From contig NZ_VFMK01000001.1 in assembly GCF_006715025.1 (NCBI RefSeq), forward strand, positions 2,170,001 to 2,234,000: DNA of 64,000 nt, written 5' to 3'. Below are positions 1 through 8,906 of the stretch, piece after piece. Made by a program: the position numbers and the translations under genes. Each line of letters begins with the position of its first letter. Within the stretch, counting starts at the first letter, position 1. The stretch comes from Serratia fonticola (lineage in GTDB: Bacteria > Pseudomonadota > Gammaproteobacteria > Enterobacterales > Enterobacteriaceae). Below the pieces are notes generated by a model that was not told where the DNA came from, did not search any database, and saw nothing but the letters and a program-made list of their open reading frames with translations.

Positions 1-800
1 TGTTGGCAACGCCGTGTTCCGCACCTTTCCTTGGTACCGCCGTGGCGTTTGCCTTGGCAGCGCCGTTACCGGTGCTCTGGGGCATGTTTGTTGCTCTGGG
101 GATGGGGATGAGTCTGCCATGGTTGCTGATTGCCGCATGGCCAGCATTGGCGTTGCGTTTGCCGCGCCCAGGTCGTTGGATGAACGGCATGCGGCTGGTG
201 CTGGGCCTGCTGATGCTGCTCTCTTCGCTGTGGTTGCTCAGTTTGATGAGCAACCATATCGGCACCTTACCGACTCTGATTGTCGGGGGGATCCTGCTCC
301 TGGGGTTGCTGCTGGCCGTGTGGAAACGCTTAGGTATCCGGACGGCGGGCATTGCGGCCGCCAGTGTGCTGGTCATGGCCGGTCTGGTACTGCTGGTGAG
401 CGCGTTGACGGCCGATCAGTGGCGTAAGCCATTGCATGACAATATCGCTTGGCAACCGCTCTCTGAGCAAGCCATCACCCAGGCACTGGCTGAGAATAAA
501 CGCGTATTTGTTGATGTGACGGCTGACTGGTGTGTGACCTGTAAAGCCAACAAATTTAACGTATTGCTGCGTGATGATGTGCAAAATGCGCTCAGCGCCG
601 AGGATGTGGTCGCACTGCGCGGCGACTGGAGTCGTCCGTCTGCGGAGATTTCCAGCTTCCTGAAACAACGCGGTAGCGTTGCCGTCCCCTTTAACCAAAT
701 TTATGGGCCAGGTACGCCAGAGGGGGAAGTGTTGTCGCCCCTGTTAACCCGTGAAGCCGTACTGAACGCCCTGACCGCCGCTAAAGGAACCGAACAATGA
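1..800 (+). CDS. scsB: ScsB, thiol:disulfide interchange membrane protein (C-terminal part)
   Basis: The gene runs in from the left edge, so only its last 266 codons are visible. They show hydrophobic membrane segments of the DsbD/CcdA type, with a conserved Thr-Pro-Cys-Ser-Ala-Pro stretch near the start. A periplasmic thioredoxin-like domain follows, whose Trp-Cys-Val-Thr-Cys redox motif lies at 528-542. ScsB family proteins carry electrons across the inner membrane to reduce the periplasmic partner ScsC, in copper and redox stress. The stop overlaps the scsC start by 4 bases, which implies translational coupling in an scsBCD operon. The assignment over plain DsbD rests on the neighbours scsC and scsD. 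Confidence 0.88.
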   Translation, partial: LATPCSAPFLGTAVAFALAAPLPVLWGMFVALGMGMSLPWLLIAAWPALALRLPRPGRWMNGMRLVLGLLMLLSSLWLLSLMSNHIGTLPTLIVGGILLLGLLLAVWKRLGIRTAGIAAASVLVMAGLVLLVSALTADQWRKPLHDNIAWQPLSEQAITQALAENKRVFVDVTADWCVTCKANKFNVLLRDDVQNALSAEDVVALRGDWSRPSAEISSFLKQRGSVAVPFNQIYGPGTPEGEVLSPLLTREAVLNALTAAKGTEQ

Positions 801-1513
801 AAAAGTTACTGATTTTACTGATGTTGATTGTTACCCCCGTTTGGGCCGCCGCACCGTTCACCGCTGAGCAAGAGGCGCGTATCAAAGCGATGATCCGCGA
901 AACCTTGGTCTCCAACCCGGATATTCTGGCGGAGGCCGTCGATGCCTGGCAGCAGCAAACTTCTGGCCAGCAAATCAGCCAGGCGATTAAACAGAACAGT
1001 AAAATCCTGTTTGACGACCCGGCAAGTCCACGGTTAGGTGCCAAAAATGCCAAGCTGACGCTGGTGATCTTTACCGACTATAACTGTCCGTATTGCAAGC
1101 AGTTTGATCCGCTGCTGGAGAAGATCGTCAACAAGTATCCCGATGTTGCTCTGGTGGTGAAACTGCTGCCATTCCGTGGGGAAAGCTCGATCAGCTCGGC
1201 GCGCGTGGCCTTGACTGCCTGGGAACAGCATCCACAACAATTCTGGCCGTTGCATGAACGCCTGATGGCCAAGAAAGGGACTCATGACAGTGCCAGTATC
1301 GCTGCCGCTCAGGAGAAAACCGGCGTCAAACCGGTGGCGCCTAGCGAACAAAGCATGACCACGTTGCGTAGTAATATGCAGTTGGCAGAACAGTTTGGCA
1401 TACAAGGGACACCGGCGACCCTGATTGGCGATCAGATGCTGCCGGGGGCGGTATCCTTCGACCAGTTGGAAGCGCTGGTGAAGCAGCAACTGGCAAAGGT
1501 GAAAAATGGTTAG
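797..1513 (+). CDS. scsC: ScsC, periplasmic DsbA-like disulfide oxidoreductase/isomerase
   Basis: This 238-residue protein has a signal peptide (about residues 1-19) and then a helical N-terminal segment of the kind that oligomerises ScsC. A DsbA-like thioredoxin fold follows, with catalytic Cys97-Pro-Tyr-Cys100 and a cis-proline loop (Gly-Thr-Pro-Ala) near residue 205. ScsC is a periplasmic protein that binds copper and shuffles disulfides, and it is kept reduced by ScsB. The start overlaps scsB by 4 bases and the stop overlaps scsD by 8 bases, so the three are one coupled transcript. The CPYC motif and the neighbourhood favour ScsC over DsbA or DsbG. Confidence 0.9.
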   Translation: MKKLLILLMLIVTPVWAAAPFTAEQEARIKAMIRETLVSNPDILAEAVDAWQQQTSGQQISQAIKQNSKILFDDPASPRLGAKNAKLTLVIFTDYNCPYCKQFDPLLEKIVNKYPDVALVVKLLPFRGESSISSARVALTAWEQHPQQFWPLHERLMAKKGTHDSASIAAAQEKTGVKPVAPSEQSMTTLRSNMQLAEQFGIQGTPATLIGDQMLPGAVSFDQLEALVKQQLAKVKNG

Positions 1514-2006
1514 GCTGAAGCGTTGGGCGCGTGAACTGCTGATACTGATACTTATTGGCTCAGGCGTGATGTTGCTCATGGATGCGTGGCGTGCCCCACA
1601 GGCGCCCATTGCCTTCCACCAGCAAATGCTGCAAACCCTGGATGGAGAACCGGTGTCACTGGCCCAGCTCAGCCAGGATAAGCCCCTGTTAGTCTACTTT
1701 TGGGCGAGTTGGTGTGGCGTTTGCCGTTTTACTACGCCTTACGTTGCCAAACTGGCGGCGAACGGTGGCAATGTGTTGACCGTGGCACTGCGCTCAGGCA
1801 ATAACCAGCAGGTTGAGCAGTGGCTGGCGCGTAAAAATCTGCAATTACCGGTGGTCAATGATGAAAGGGGAGAACTCTCATCACAATGGCAGATAGGCGT
1901 TACACCGACGATTGTGGTAATCGCTCAAGGGAAGGTGGTGCAAAGCACCACCGGCTGGACCAGCTATTGGGGGATGAAACTGCGGCTGTGGTGGGCCGGG
2001 AAGTGA
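1506..2006 (+). CDS. scsD: ScsD, membrane-tethered thioredoxin-like protein
   Basis: The protein has 166 residues. One N-terminal membrane segment (about residues 9-27) acts as an uncleaved anchor, followed by a TlpA/ResA-type thioredoxin domain with the redox motif Trp-Cys70-Gly-Val-Cys73. It completes the scs set for suppression of copper sensitivity, and its exact redox partner is not visible here. The 8-base overlap with scsC marks it as the last gene of the operon. It converges on the MocR gene, with a structured repeat in between. Confidence 0.88.
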   Translation: MVRLKRWARELLILILIGSGVMLLMDAWRAPQAPIAFHQQMLQTLDGEPVSLAQLSQDKPLLVYFWASWCGVCRFTTPYVAKLAANGGNVLTVALRSGNNQQVEQWLARKNLQLPVVNDERGELSSQWQIGVTPTIVVIAQGKVVQSTTGWTSYWGMKLRLWWAGK

Positions 2007-2019
2007 TTTTCAGGTGCCC

Positions 2020-2150
2020 TGCGGGGCATCTGAGGTTGATGACAACGTGGTTTTTAACCCGAGATACCTGGGCCTGGTACTCTGGTGGCTTATGCCACGA
2101 CGACCCCATCGCTCTCCCTAATAGCTGACTGTGTCAGCAGTCTGGGGTGT
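2020..2150. repeat. Structured intergenic repeat, copy 1
   Basis: This segment downstream of scsD matches, in inverted orientation, the segment at about 5645-5822. The shared core (2037-2146 against 5661-5791) keeps the blocks GTTGATGACAACGTGG, GTGGCTTATGCCAC, CTCTCCCTAATAGCTGA and GTGTCAGCAGTCTG. Several blocks are small hairpins, for example GTGGC-ttat-GCCAC and GTTG-atga-CAAC. A GC-rich hairpin (GCCCTGCGGGGC) precedes the core. It does not look like ERIC or the classic REP sequence. No coding potential is seen. Confidence 0.7.
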
Positions 2151-3660
2151 TCAATGGGGCACCGCTAGCGTGCCTGTTTCTTTTTACATTCTCGATCGCC
2201 CGGCACAGTCGGGCGATCCCTTCGTCAATCAGCTCCGGCGTATTGCTGGCAAAGTTAAGGCGTAACCCATGAGCCCCTTGTTGTTCGTCGGCATAAAAAC
2301 ATTCGCCGCGAGCAAACGTGACCCCCTGTTGCCAGGCGATGGGAATCAACGCCTCGGTACTGAGGTTTTCCGGCAATTGTAGCCAGATAAACAGACCCCC
2401 TTCCGGAATTTCAAACTGACAATCCGCTGGCAGGTATTTTTGTAAGGCAGCCAACATCGCGTCACGGTGCTGGCGATAGACCCGGCCTGCCCGGCGCAGT
2501 TGTTTGTCATAGCGGCCTACGGTGACAAAGGCATCCAGCGCACGTTGGATCAGGCTGGAACTGGTGAAACTGTCGACATGCTTGAGCTGTGAGATCCGCA
2601 GATAATGTTCGCTGTCTGCCACCAGATAACCGATGCGCATACTCGGCAGCAGCATCTTGGAAAAAGTACTGACATAAATCACTCTGCCTGGCGGTGCCAT
2701 GGCGCGCAGTGAAGGCAGGCTTTTGCCGTTATAACGCAGATCGCCGACAAAATCGTCCTCCAGAATAATGATATCGGCCTGTTGCGCCAGCGCCAACAAG
2801 CGGCGGCGGCGGGGTTCGCTCATGCAGCGTCCGGTGGGATTGTTGAAGTTGGGGATGGTGTAGATCATTTTCGGTTGATGCTGTGCGAGCAATTCTGGTA
2901 GCAGATCAACACACATACCTTGGCCATCGCTGGGTACCGCAACCACATTGATTTGGTGCAAACGCAACAGCTTCAGCGCCTCGGAATAGGTCGGCCCTTC
3001 GACAAGCACCGTGTCTCCTGGCTGTAATATTGTCTGGAAAACCAAGCTGATAGCGTGTTGCGAACCGTTGGTGATTAACAGCTGTTCGGCACGGGTTGGG
3101 ATGCCTTGTGCAGTCAGAATGCGTCCCAGGGTATCGCGTAGCGGATAGTAGCCGCAATAGTCGCCATAGCCGAAGGCTTCCTCCGCATGGCGGCTAAGAA
3201 TTGACAGCAGGACTTTACGGAATTCCTCTAATGGGAACACCTTTGGGCTGCCGACGCCGGAAGCAAAATTGATGGTGTGTTCCGGCAAAGGGATTTCCGG
3301 GTAACCGTCCAGCCGTGAACTGACCGTGGTGAAGCGATCGGCTGGAAAGGGCGCGCTGGATTTTGGCTCGGGGTGTATCGGTACCGCTTGCCGATGGTGA
3401 ACATAGGCACCGCTGCCACGCCGTTGTTGCAGGAACCCCTTGGCCGTCAGCTCGGCATAGGCATTCTCCACCGTCAGACGGCTGACCGACAACTCTGCCG
3501 CCAGGCTGCGTGTTGAAGGCAATTTGTCACCATTGGCAAAGGTGCCTCCGAGAATGGCCCGGCGCAGTGCTTCTTCGATTTGCAGATACAACGGAATGTC
3601 CTGCTGGCGATCTAGCGGAATGTGCATGTAATTGGCCCGGTCGATAAAGTCTGATTTCAC
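2134..3660 (-). CDS. MocR/PdxR-type GntR regulator with aminotransferase-like domain
   Basis: This 508-residue fusion has an N-terminal GntR winged helix-turn-helix (about residues 20-88) joined to a fold-type I PLP-dependent aminotransferase-like domain (about 130-490). Asn-Asn-Pro-Thr-Gly near residue 273, Asp303 and the PLP lysine in Ser-Thr-Phe-Ser-Lys335 are all present, so PLP binding is expected. MocR proteins are cytoplasmic regulators that use PLP as effector and normally control a divergent neighbour, here the EamA exporter. The GTG start is chosen because GGGA lies about 6 bases upstream; an ATG at 3627 is the alternative. The specific effector is unknown. Confidence 0.85.
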   Translation of the reverse strand: MKSDFIDRANYMHIPLDRQQDIPLYLQIEEALRRAILGGTFANGDKLPSTRSLAAELSVSRLTVENAYAELTAKGFLQQRRGSGAYVHHRQAVPIHPEPKSSAPFPADRFTTVSSRLDGYPEIPLPEHTINFASGVGSPKVFPLEEFRKVLLSILSRHAEEAFGYGDYCGYYPLRDTLGRILTAQGIPTRAEQLLITNGSQHAISLVFQTILQPGDTVLVEGPTYSEALKLLRLHQINVVAVPSDGQGMCVDLLPELLAQHQPKMIYTIPNFNNPTGRCMSEPRRRRLLALAQQADIIILEDDFVGDLRYNGKSLPSLRAMAPPGRVIYVSTFSKMLLPSMRIGYLVADSEHYLRISQLKHVDSFTSSSLIQRALDAFVTVGRYDKQLRRAGRVYRQHRDAMLAALQKYLPADCQFEIPEGGLFIWLQLPENLSTEALIPIAWQQGVTFARGECFYADEQQGAHGLRLNFASNTPELIDEGIARLCRAIENVKRNRHASGAPLNTPDC

Positions 3661-3795
3661 TATATCCCATTAGTATGGGGCTTTGAACAGAGAAAAGTGG
3701 CCTGCATAACATCGGGGGAAAGTGGCTATAGTGGTAAAATCTGGCCGAGTTAAAATCGCTGTCAGCCAAATTAGCGACAGAATTTTGAGGGTGTC
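3661..3795. promoter_or_regulatory. Divergent MocR/EamA promoter region with candidate operators
   Basis: This 135 bp spacer separates the two divergent genes. It contains direct repeats of AAAGTGGC at 3694-3701 and 3719-3726, spaced 25 bp, and a weaker AGTGG at 3731-3735. It also has an inverted repeat CCCAT-tagt-ATGGG at 3666-3679. MocR regulators such as PdxR are known to bind spaced direct repeats, so these are the likely operators; the assignment is inferred. Confidence 0.45.
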
Positions 3796-4782
3796 ATGAC
3801 ATTACCATCGGGGGTTTCAGCAGAGCCGCTTGCAATCAACGCAGGGGTTTTACAGGGCCGTAGCCAGGGCTATGTGATTGCTATTATCAGTGCGATGCTG
3901 CTGGCCTTTACTGCCATCATCATCCGTGCGCTGACCGAGTATTATCACCTGCCAACGTTTGTGCTGGCCTTTTGGCGTGCGGCGCTGGTGGCTTTGGTAT
4001 TGCTGCCGCTGCTGCTGCTGTTCAAGCCCGAATGGGCCCGGTTGCGCCGTGAGCAGGTGCTGTTTTATGCCGGATACGGTTTACTGTTGGCGCTGTTCAA
4101 CGGTTTGTGGACGCTGTCTGTCGCGTTGAATGGTGCCTCGGTTGCCACCATTCTGACCTACTGTTCGGTGGGTTTTACCGTCTTCCTGGGATGGGTGATG
4201 TACAGCGAACGCCTCAGTCTGCGTGAGCTGATGGTGATTGTGGTCAGCCTTGGGGGCTGCTTCCTGGTCAGTAACGGCGACAGCATGGGCAACAGCCGTT
4301 TTGATCTGCTGGGGTTGATTGTCGGCATGTTGTCCGGCATCGGTTACACCCTGTATACCCTGGGCGGGCGCATTGCCAGCGAGCGGCGTTATCCGGTATG
4401 GAACACGATTCTGTATGTGTTTGCTTTTTCCGCTGTGTACCAGTGGCTGTTTAACACCGTGCTGACGTTTTTCCCTATGCAGGCTTTCCAGGGGATGACC
4501 GGCGATCTGGGGTTTCTGTCGCAGGGGCCGCAGGGTATTCAGTGGAGTGGCTGGGTGCTGCTGGTCACGCTGGCCGCCGGGCCAACGCTGCTGGGGTTCG
4601 GGCTGTACAACATCAGCCTGAAAACCTTGCCGCTGGCGGTGGCTAACCTGATCCTGTCCCTTGAACTGGTGTTCACCGCCGTAATTGCCTACTTTCTGCT
4701 GGGGGAAAATATGAATCAGCTCCAGCTGTTGGGGAGCGCGTTGGTGATGGGCGGCGTACTGATGCTGAGAAAAACTGCCTAG
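3796..4782 (+). CDS. EamA/DMT-family inner-membrane transporter
   Basis: The protein has 328 residues with about ten hydrophobic helices in two repeated EamA halves, the usual design of drug/metabolite transporters of the RhaT/YdcZ type. The substrate cannot be read from sequence; amino acid or metabolite export is common in the family. GAGGGTG lies about 6 bases before the ATG. The gene diverges from the MocR regulator, which is therefore its likely controller, as in other MocR/EamA pairs. The last residues (Arg-Lys-Thr-Ala) form a short cytoplasmic tail. Confidence 0.85.
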   Translation: MTLPSGVSAEPLAINAGVLQGRSQGYVIAIISAMLLAFTAIIIRALTEYYHLPTFVLAFWRAALVALVLLPLLLLFKPEWARLRREQVLFYAGYGLLLALFNGLWTLSVALNGASVATILTYCSVGFTVFLGWVMYSERLSLRELMVIVVSLGGCFLVSNGDSMGNSRFDLLGLIVGMLSGIGYTLYTLGGRIASERRYPVWNTILYVFAFSAVYQWLFNTVLTFFPMQAFQGMTGDLGFLSQGPQGIQWSGWVLLVTLAAGPTLLGFGLYNISLKTLPLAVANLILSLELVFTAVIAYFLLGENMNQLQLLGSALVMGGVLMLRKTA

Positions 4783-4951
4783 GCTTGGTTTTTCTCACGG
4801 GTTTGTTACCATTGCCGTCGAGATCATCAGGTAAGAAAAAAATGGCTATCAATCCAAGGTTAAAACGGGCGATTATCGCTTAATCCGGCAGTGTGTTTTG
4901 AACGGAATACACTGCCACGAACATCACGTTCCGTGGCTCTTGCAACTGAAA

Positions 4952-4995
4952 TATCCCTGATGTTTCAAGCTATACCTTGAAATCCTTAGGGGATA
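4952..4995. repeat. Minimal ERIC-derived palindrome
   Basis: A 44 bp hairpin has outer arms TATCCCT/AGGGGATA and inner arms TTTCAAG-ctatac-CTTGAAA. The arms match the ends of the short ERIC-like elements at 11959-12020 and 39724-39781, so it appears to be an ERIC outer-arm remnant with the core deleted. It would fold in the leader RNA of the acetyltransferase gene just downstream. Confidence 0.5.
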
Positions 4996-5008
4996 AGGAA
5001 AGCGTGCC

Positions 5009-5638
5009 ATGTCTAAAAAACATTGGTCAAAAACAGAATTACTTCACCAGACGGTGACCAACCCTAATATTCTCATCAAAGGCACTCACAGCTATTACAG
5101 CGATTGCTGGGATGGGGGCTTTGAGCGCTCTGTGGTGCGTTATCTCCACGGTGATGCGGTCAGCCAACAGTGGCAGCCCCTTGGGCCGATAGACAAATTG
5201 CGGATTGGTGATTATGTCTGTATCGGTGCTGAAGCGGTGATCCTGATGGGGGGCAATCATACCCACCGTATTGATTGGTTGAGTCTGTATCCCTTTATGG
5301 AAACCATTCAGGCGGCATATTTGCCAAAAGGGGATACCTGCCTTGGCGATGGTTGCTGGATAGGCATGCGGGCGATGTTGATGCCAGGAGTGACGATTGG
5401 TGAAGGGGCGATTGTGGCCGCCGGTAGCGTAGTGACGGCGAATGTAGAACCCTATGCCATCGTTGGCGGCAACCCGGCACGGATGATTAAACGGCGATTC
5501 TCCCCAGAGACGATTGCCCGTTTACTTGCGTTGCATATTTACGATTTGCCCGCCGAGGTGTTTGCCAGCATTCAACCCTTGCTGGCCAGCGACGATATAA
5601 CCGCCTTGGAACAGGCGATTGAGGGAATGCGTCAATAA
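5009..5638 (+). CDS. CatB-like xenobiotic acetyltransferase (hexapeptide-repeat)
   Basis: The 209-residue protein is of the left-handed beta-helix class. It shows hexapeptide-repeat isoleucine/valine periodicity (residues about 65-155), a Gly-Gly-Asn-His-Thr-His segment containing the expected catalytic histidine (near residue 90), and a C-terminal Gly-Gly-Asn-Pro-Ala motif typical of CatB/VatD O-acetyltransferases. Such enzymes use acetyl-CoA in the cytoplasm to acetylate chloramphenicol, streptogramins or other hydroxylated substrates. Whether this copy gives resistance cannot be said. AAGGAAAG lies before the ATG. Confidence 0.82.
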   Translation: MSKKHWSKTELLHQTVTNPNILIKGTHSYYSDCWDGGFERSVVRYLHGDAVSQQWQPLGPIDKLRIGDYVCIGAEAVILMGGNHTHRIDWLSLYPFMETIQAAYLPKGDTCLGDGCWIGMRAMLMPGVTIGEGAIVAAGSVVTANVEPYAIVGGNPARMIKRRFSPETIARLLALHIYDLPAEVFASIQPLLASDDITALEQAIEGMRQ

Positions 5639-5644
5639 TAAAAC

Positions 5645-5822
5645 GGGCGGGGCAACCCCGCCTGTCAGACTGCTGACACAATCAGCTATTAGGGAGAGCG
5701 TAGCGATGGGGGCGTTGTGGCGTAAGCCACCGGAGTGCCCCTCGGTGCGCTAAGCCCGGGTATCTCGGATTAAAAAACCACGTTGTCATCAACTTCCCGG
5801 GCGGGTTAATCCCGCCCGCTTT
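5645..5822. repeat. Structured intergenic repeat, copy 2 (inverted), with flanking hairpins
   Basis: This is the reverse-orientation partner of the repeat at 2020-2150. The common core (5661-5791) is flanked by two perfect GC hairpins: GGCGGGG-caa-CCCCGCC at 5646-5662 and GGGCGGG-ttaat-CCCGCCC at 5799-5817. The hairpins lie directly after the stops of the converging acetyltransferase and tctA genes and may serve as their terminators, though clear T-tracts are missing. Confidence 0.65.
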
Positions 5823-5824
5823 CG

Positions 5825-7345
5825 TTACGGGTTCTCTGACGTCGCCGACGTAATGCGACGGCGCTTGCGAAGAGTGCGCAGCAACGGTGGCAACACCAGT
5901 ACGGCAACCGCCAATACCAACAGGCATTGCGCAATGCTGCTGCTCCACAGGATAGCGAATTCCCCATTGCTGATGGACAGCGCTCTGCGCAGGTTTTGCT
6001 CCAGCATCTCCCCCAGTACAAAGCCCAGAATCAACGGCGACATTGGGAAGTGCATTTTGCGCAGGATATAACCTAATACGCCAAGGCCGACCATTAACAG
6101 CAAATCGAAGGTGGTGCTGTGCACCGCATAAACCCCAACGGCGGAAACAGCGGCAATGGCGGGCACCAGGAACCATAACGGGACGGTTAACATGCGCGTG
6201 AACAGGCCAATCAACGGAATGTTCATGATCAGCAGTATCACGTTGGCGATCAGCAGTGCGGCAATCAGCCCCCAAACGATATCCGGCTGCTCGGTGAACA
6301 TGGCCGGACCAGGGGTGATGTTATACAGCGTCAACGCACCCATCATCACGGCGGTCGTCCCGGAGCCTGGGACGCCCAGTGTCAGCATAGGGATAAACGA
6401 ACCGCAGGCCGACGCATTGTTGGCGGCTTCCGGCGCGGCAACGCCGCGGATATCGCCTTTACCGAAGGACGCGCTGTTGCCCGCGATCTTTTTCTCCGTC
6501 ATGTAGGTCAGCGCGCTGGCAATGGTGGCTCCCGCTCCCGGTAAAATGCCAACGAAAAAGCCGACAAAAGATGACCGCAGGGTTGGCCCCACGCACTCGG
6601 CGGCTTCTTTACGGTTGAACAACATACGGCCAGTTTTGCGGATCAGTTTCTGGCCACCACTGGTACTTTCCAGCATCAGCAGGATCTCGCTGACCGAGAA
6701 CAGGCCAATCACCACCACGATAAACTGAATGCCATCGGAGAGGTGTACGCTGTCGAAGGTAAAGCGATAGACGCCGGTATTGGCATCGACCCCTACCGTG
6801 GCCAGCCCCAGGCCAATCAAGGCGGCCAGCAGGGATTTCAGCGGATTCTGGCTCATCATGCTGCCCAGGCAGGCAATGGCAAACACCATCAGGGCGAAGT
6901 ATTCTGCCGGGCCAAACGCCAGCGACCATCGGGCCAGCATTGGCGCGAACAGAATAATGCCAGAAATGGCAATCAGCGAGCCGATAAAGGAACTGACAGC
7001 GGAGATCGACAATGCGACCCCGGCACGCCCTTGTTGTGCCATCGGATAACCGTCCAGCGCAGTCATGATGGCGGCAGCATCCCCCGGCACGTTAAGCAGG
7101 ATCGAAGAGATGCGCCCGCCGTATTCGCAGCCGATATACACCGTAGCCAGCAAGATCAGTGCCGATTCAGCGGGTAGTTTCAGCGCAAAGGCCAACGGCA
7201 GCAGGATCGCCACACCGTTGATCGGCCCCAGGCCAGGCAATAACCCCACGATGGTGCCAACAAAACAGCCGATCAGGGCGATTATCAGGTTCTGCGGCAC
7301 CAGTGCCACTTCGAACCCTTGAGACAAATACATCCAGGTTTCCAT
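5825..7345 (-). CDS. tctA: TctA, large membrane subunit of tricarboxylate transporter
   Basis: The protein has about 506 residues and many membrane helices. It carries the TctA-family glycine/proline-rich segments, including Gly-Leu-Leu-Pro-Gly-Leu-Gly-Pro near the N-terminus and Gly-Ile-Leu-Pro-Gly-Ala-Gly-Ala in the middle. It is the permease of a tripartite tricarboxylate transporter that works with TctB and the binding protein TctC, typically for citrate or related acids. ATG codons at 7348 and 7345 follow a GGGGGC ribosome site. The second is chosen because family members begin with Met-(Glu/Asp)-Thr-Trp. An in-frame TTG at 7369 overlaps tctB and has no ribosome site. Confidence 0.92.
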   Translation of the reverse strand: METWMYLSQGFEVALVPQNLIIALIGCFVGTIVGLLPGLGPINGVAILLPLAFALKLPAESALILLATVYIGCEYGGRISSILLNVPGDAAAIMTALDGYPMAQQGRAGVALSISAVSSFIGSLIAISGIILFAPMLARWSLAFGPAEYFALMVFAIACLGSMMSQNPLKSLLAALIGLGLATVGVDANTGVYRFTFDSVHLSDGIQFIVVVIGLFSVSEILLMLESTSGGQKLIRKTGRMLFNRKEAAECVGPTLRSSFVGFFVGILPGAGATIASALTYMTEKKIAGNSASFGKGDIRGVAAPEAANNASACGSFIPMLTLGVPGSGTTAVMMGALTLYNITPGPAMFTEQPDIVWGLIAALLIANVILLIMNIPLIGLFTRMLTVPLWFLVPAIAAVSAVGVYAVHSTTFDLLLMVGLGVLGYILRKMHFPMSPLILGFVLGEMLEQNLRRALSISNGEFAILWSSSIAQCLLVLAVAVLVLPPLLRTLRKRRRITSATSENP

Positions 7346-7356
7346 CATCGCCCCCG

Positions 7357-7788
7357 TTAGCTCAGCCAAACGCCGAGTGGCAGTGTGACATCAAGTAAAT
7401 AATCAAAGGCGTAGAACAGCGAAACGCCCATCACGATGCCGGAGATCGCTGCGGCGAGGAGGCTGGCCTGGAATAACAGGCCGATGGTGAACGTCAAAAG
7501 CGCCGTTGCCAGTGGAAAGCCGAGCCATTCGAACCCCCAGGCATACAGTACCAGCGAGATCACCAGCACCAGCAAGCGTTGCAGCACCTTGTTATGTGGC
7601 CATTCGATCTTCTGCGGTCGGCGCAACAGCAATAGCGCGGAACATAGGGCCATCAGACTCAGAATGGCCAGTGGGAACGGGCGTGGCCCCAACGGTTCGT
7701 AACTGTACTCGCTCTGAATACCCCAACCGATAAACAGACCGCCGAGGCACAGCAGCAACCAGAGGCCGGCAAAAATACGATCGCTCAT
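7357..7788 (-). CDS. tctB: TctB, small membrane subunit of tricarboxylate transporter
   Basis: This 143-residue protein has four predicted membrane helices, the size and layout of TctB. It pairs with TctA in the inner membrane. AGGGG lies about 7 bases before the ATG. The gene sits between tctC (15 bp upstream) and tctA (11 bp downstream) in a tight tctCBA operon. Confidence 0.9.
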   Translation of the reverse strand: MSDRIFAGLWLLLCLGGLFIGWGIQSEYSYEPLGPRPFPLAILSLMALCSALLLLRRPQKIEWPHNKVLQRLLVLVISLVLYAWGFEWLGFPLATALLTFTIGLLFQASLLAAAISGIVMGVSLFYAFDYLLDVTLPLGVWLS

Positions 7789-7803
7789 GAAATATCCCCT
7801 GGA

Positions 7804-8784
7804 TTATTTAGCCAGACCGAACGCTTTTGCCTGTTCCCGGTACTGGTCCACCTGGTTTTTCACGTAGGCATCCAGTTCTTTTCCGGTCAGGTTGAATTCA
7901 AACAAACCGCGCATATCGCGCTGCTTTTTGAACTCTTCGCTTTGCATCATTTTTTTGAAGGTGTCGATCCACCATTGATATTCTTCGTCGCTGACTTTGG
8001 GGCCAACATAGAAACCGCGGATGATTGGCCAGACCAGGTTGAAACCCTGTTCTTTGGCCGTCGGTACGCTGGCTAGTTCACCCGGCAGGCGTTCTTCGGC
8101 GTAGACGGCCAATACGCGCAGCTTATCGCCCTTCAGATAGGGCACCATCTCGCTCAGATCGCCGGAGACAGCCTGAATATGATTCCCCAACAGTGCGGTA
8201 ACCGGTTCACCACCGCCCTCAAATGCCACATAGCGCATCTTGTGAGGGTCGACGCCGACTTCGCGCGCCAGTAAGGCGGTTTTCATCCAGTCTTGGCTAC
8301 CAATGGAAGCACCAGCACCAAACACCACGCTGTTGGGGTCCTTTTGGAAAGCCGCCATCAGGTCTTTCAGCGTTTTGTAGGGGGAGTCGGCGCGCACCGC
8401 GATCATGCCGTAATCGGTCCCCACGGCGGCCAACCATTTCACATCATCCACGTTGTAGCGGCCAAACTTGCCTTGCGACAGGTTCAACAATGAGCCACCA
8501 GAGAAAGCCACTACGGTGCCAAATTCGGCAGGGCGCTGGGCAACGATGGCGTTGTAGGCCACCGCTCCCACACCGCCAGGCATATAAGTGACGCGCATCG
8601 GTTTGTTGATGGCGTTGGTTTCCTGCAGGGAAACCTGGATCAGTTTGCAGGTAAGATCGAATCCTCCGCCAGGTTTGGCCGGGGCGATACATTCGGTACG
8701 ATTTGGTGCTTCTACGGCAAACGCCTGGTTGGTGGCGAACATCAGGGCAGTCGCGATAAGCGTACGGGTGATTATTTTTTTCAT
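7804..8784 (-). CDS. tctC: TctC, periplasmic tricarboxylate-binding protein
   Basis: The ATG at 8784 gives a 326-residue precursor with a typical Sec signal (Met-Lys-Lys, hydrophobic stretch, Asn-Gln-Ala-Phe-Ala cleavage site). The mature protein has the Bug/TctC fold. GGGGAAGG precedes this start, while the open frame extending to 8868 lacks signal-peptide character. It captures citrate-type substrates for TctAB. It is the first gene of the operon and diverges from tctD, so the 122 bp between them should hold the TctD-controlled promoter. Confidence 0.9.
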   Translation of the reverse strand: MKKIITRTLIATALMFATNQAFAVEAPNRTECIAPAKPGGGFDLTCKLIQVSLQETNAINKPMRVTYMPGGVGAVAYNAIVAQRPAEFGTVVAFSGGSLLNLSQGKFGRYNVDDVKWLAAVGTDYGMIAVRADSPYKTLKDLMAAFQKDPNSVVFGAGASIGSQDWMKTALLAREVGVDPHKMRYVAFEGGGEPVTALLGNHIQAVSGDLSEMVPYLKGDKLRVLAVYAEERLPGELASVPTAKEQGFNLVWPIIRGFYVGPKVSDEEYQWWIDTFKKMMQSEEFKKQRDMRGLFEFNLTGKELDAYVKNQVDQYREQAKAFGLAK

Positions 8785-8906
8785 TGCCTTCCCCATTGGT
8801 TTTATTTCAATTTGTGAGAGCCCCCGCTGACAGGGGGTTGCTGAATTGTTAAAACAACAACCTTTCATTTACCTTTCAGTCGCTGAGAAAGTTTACAGGA
8901 TGTGAT

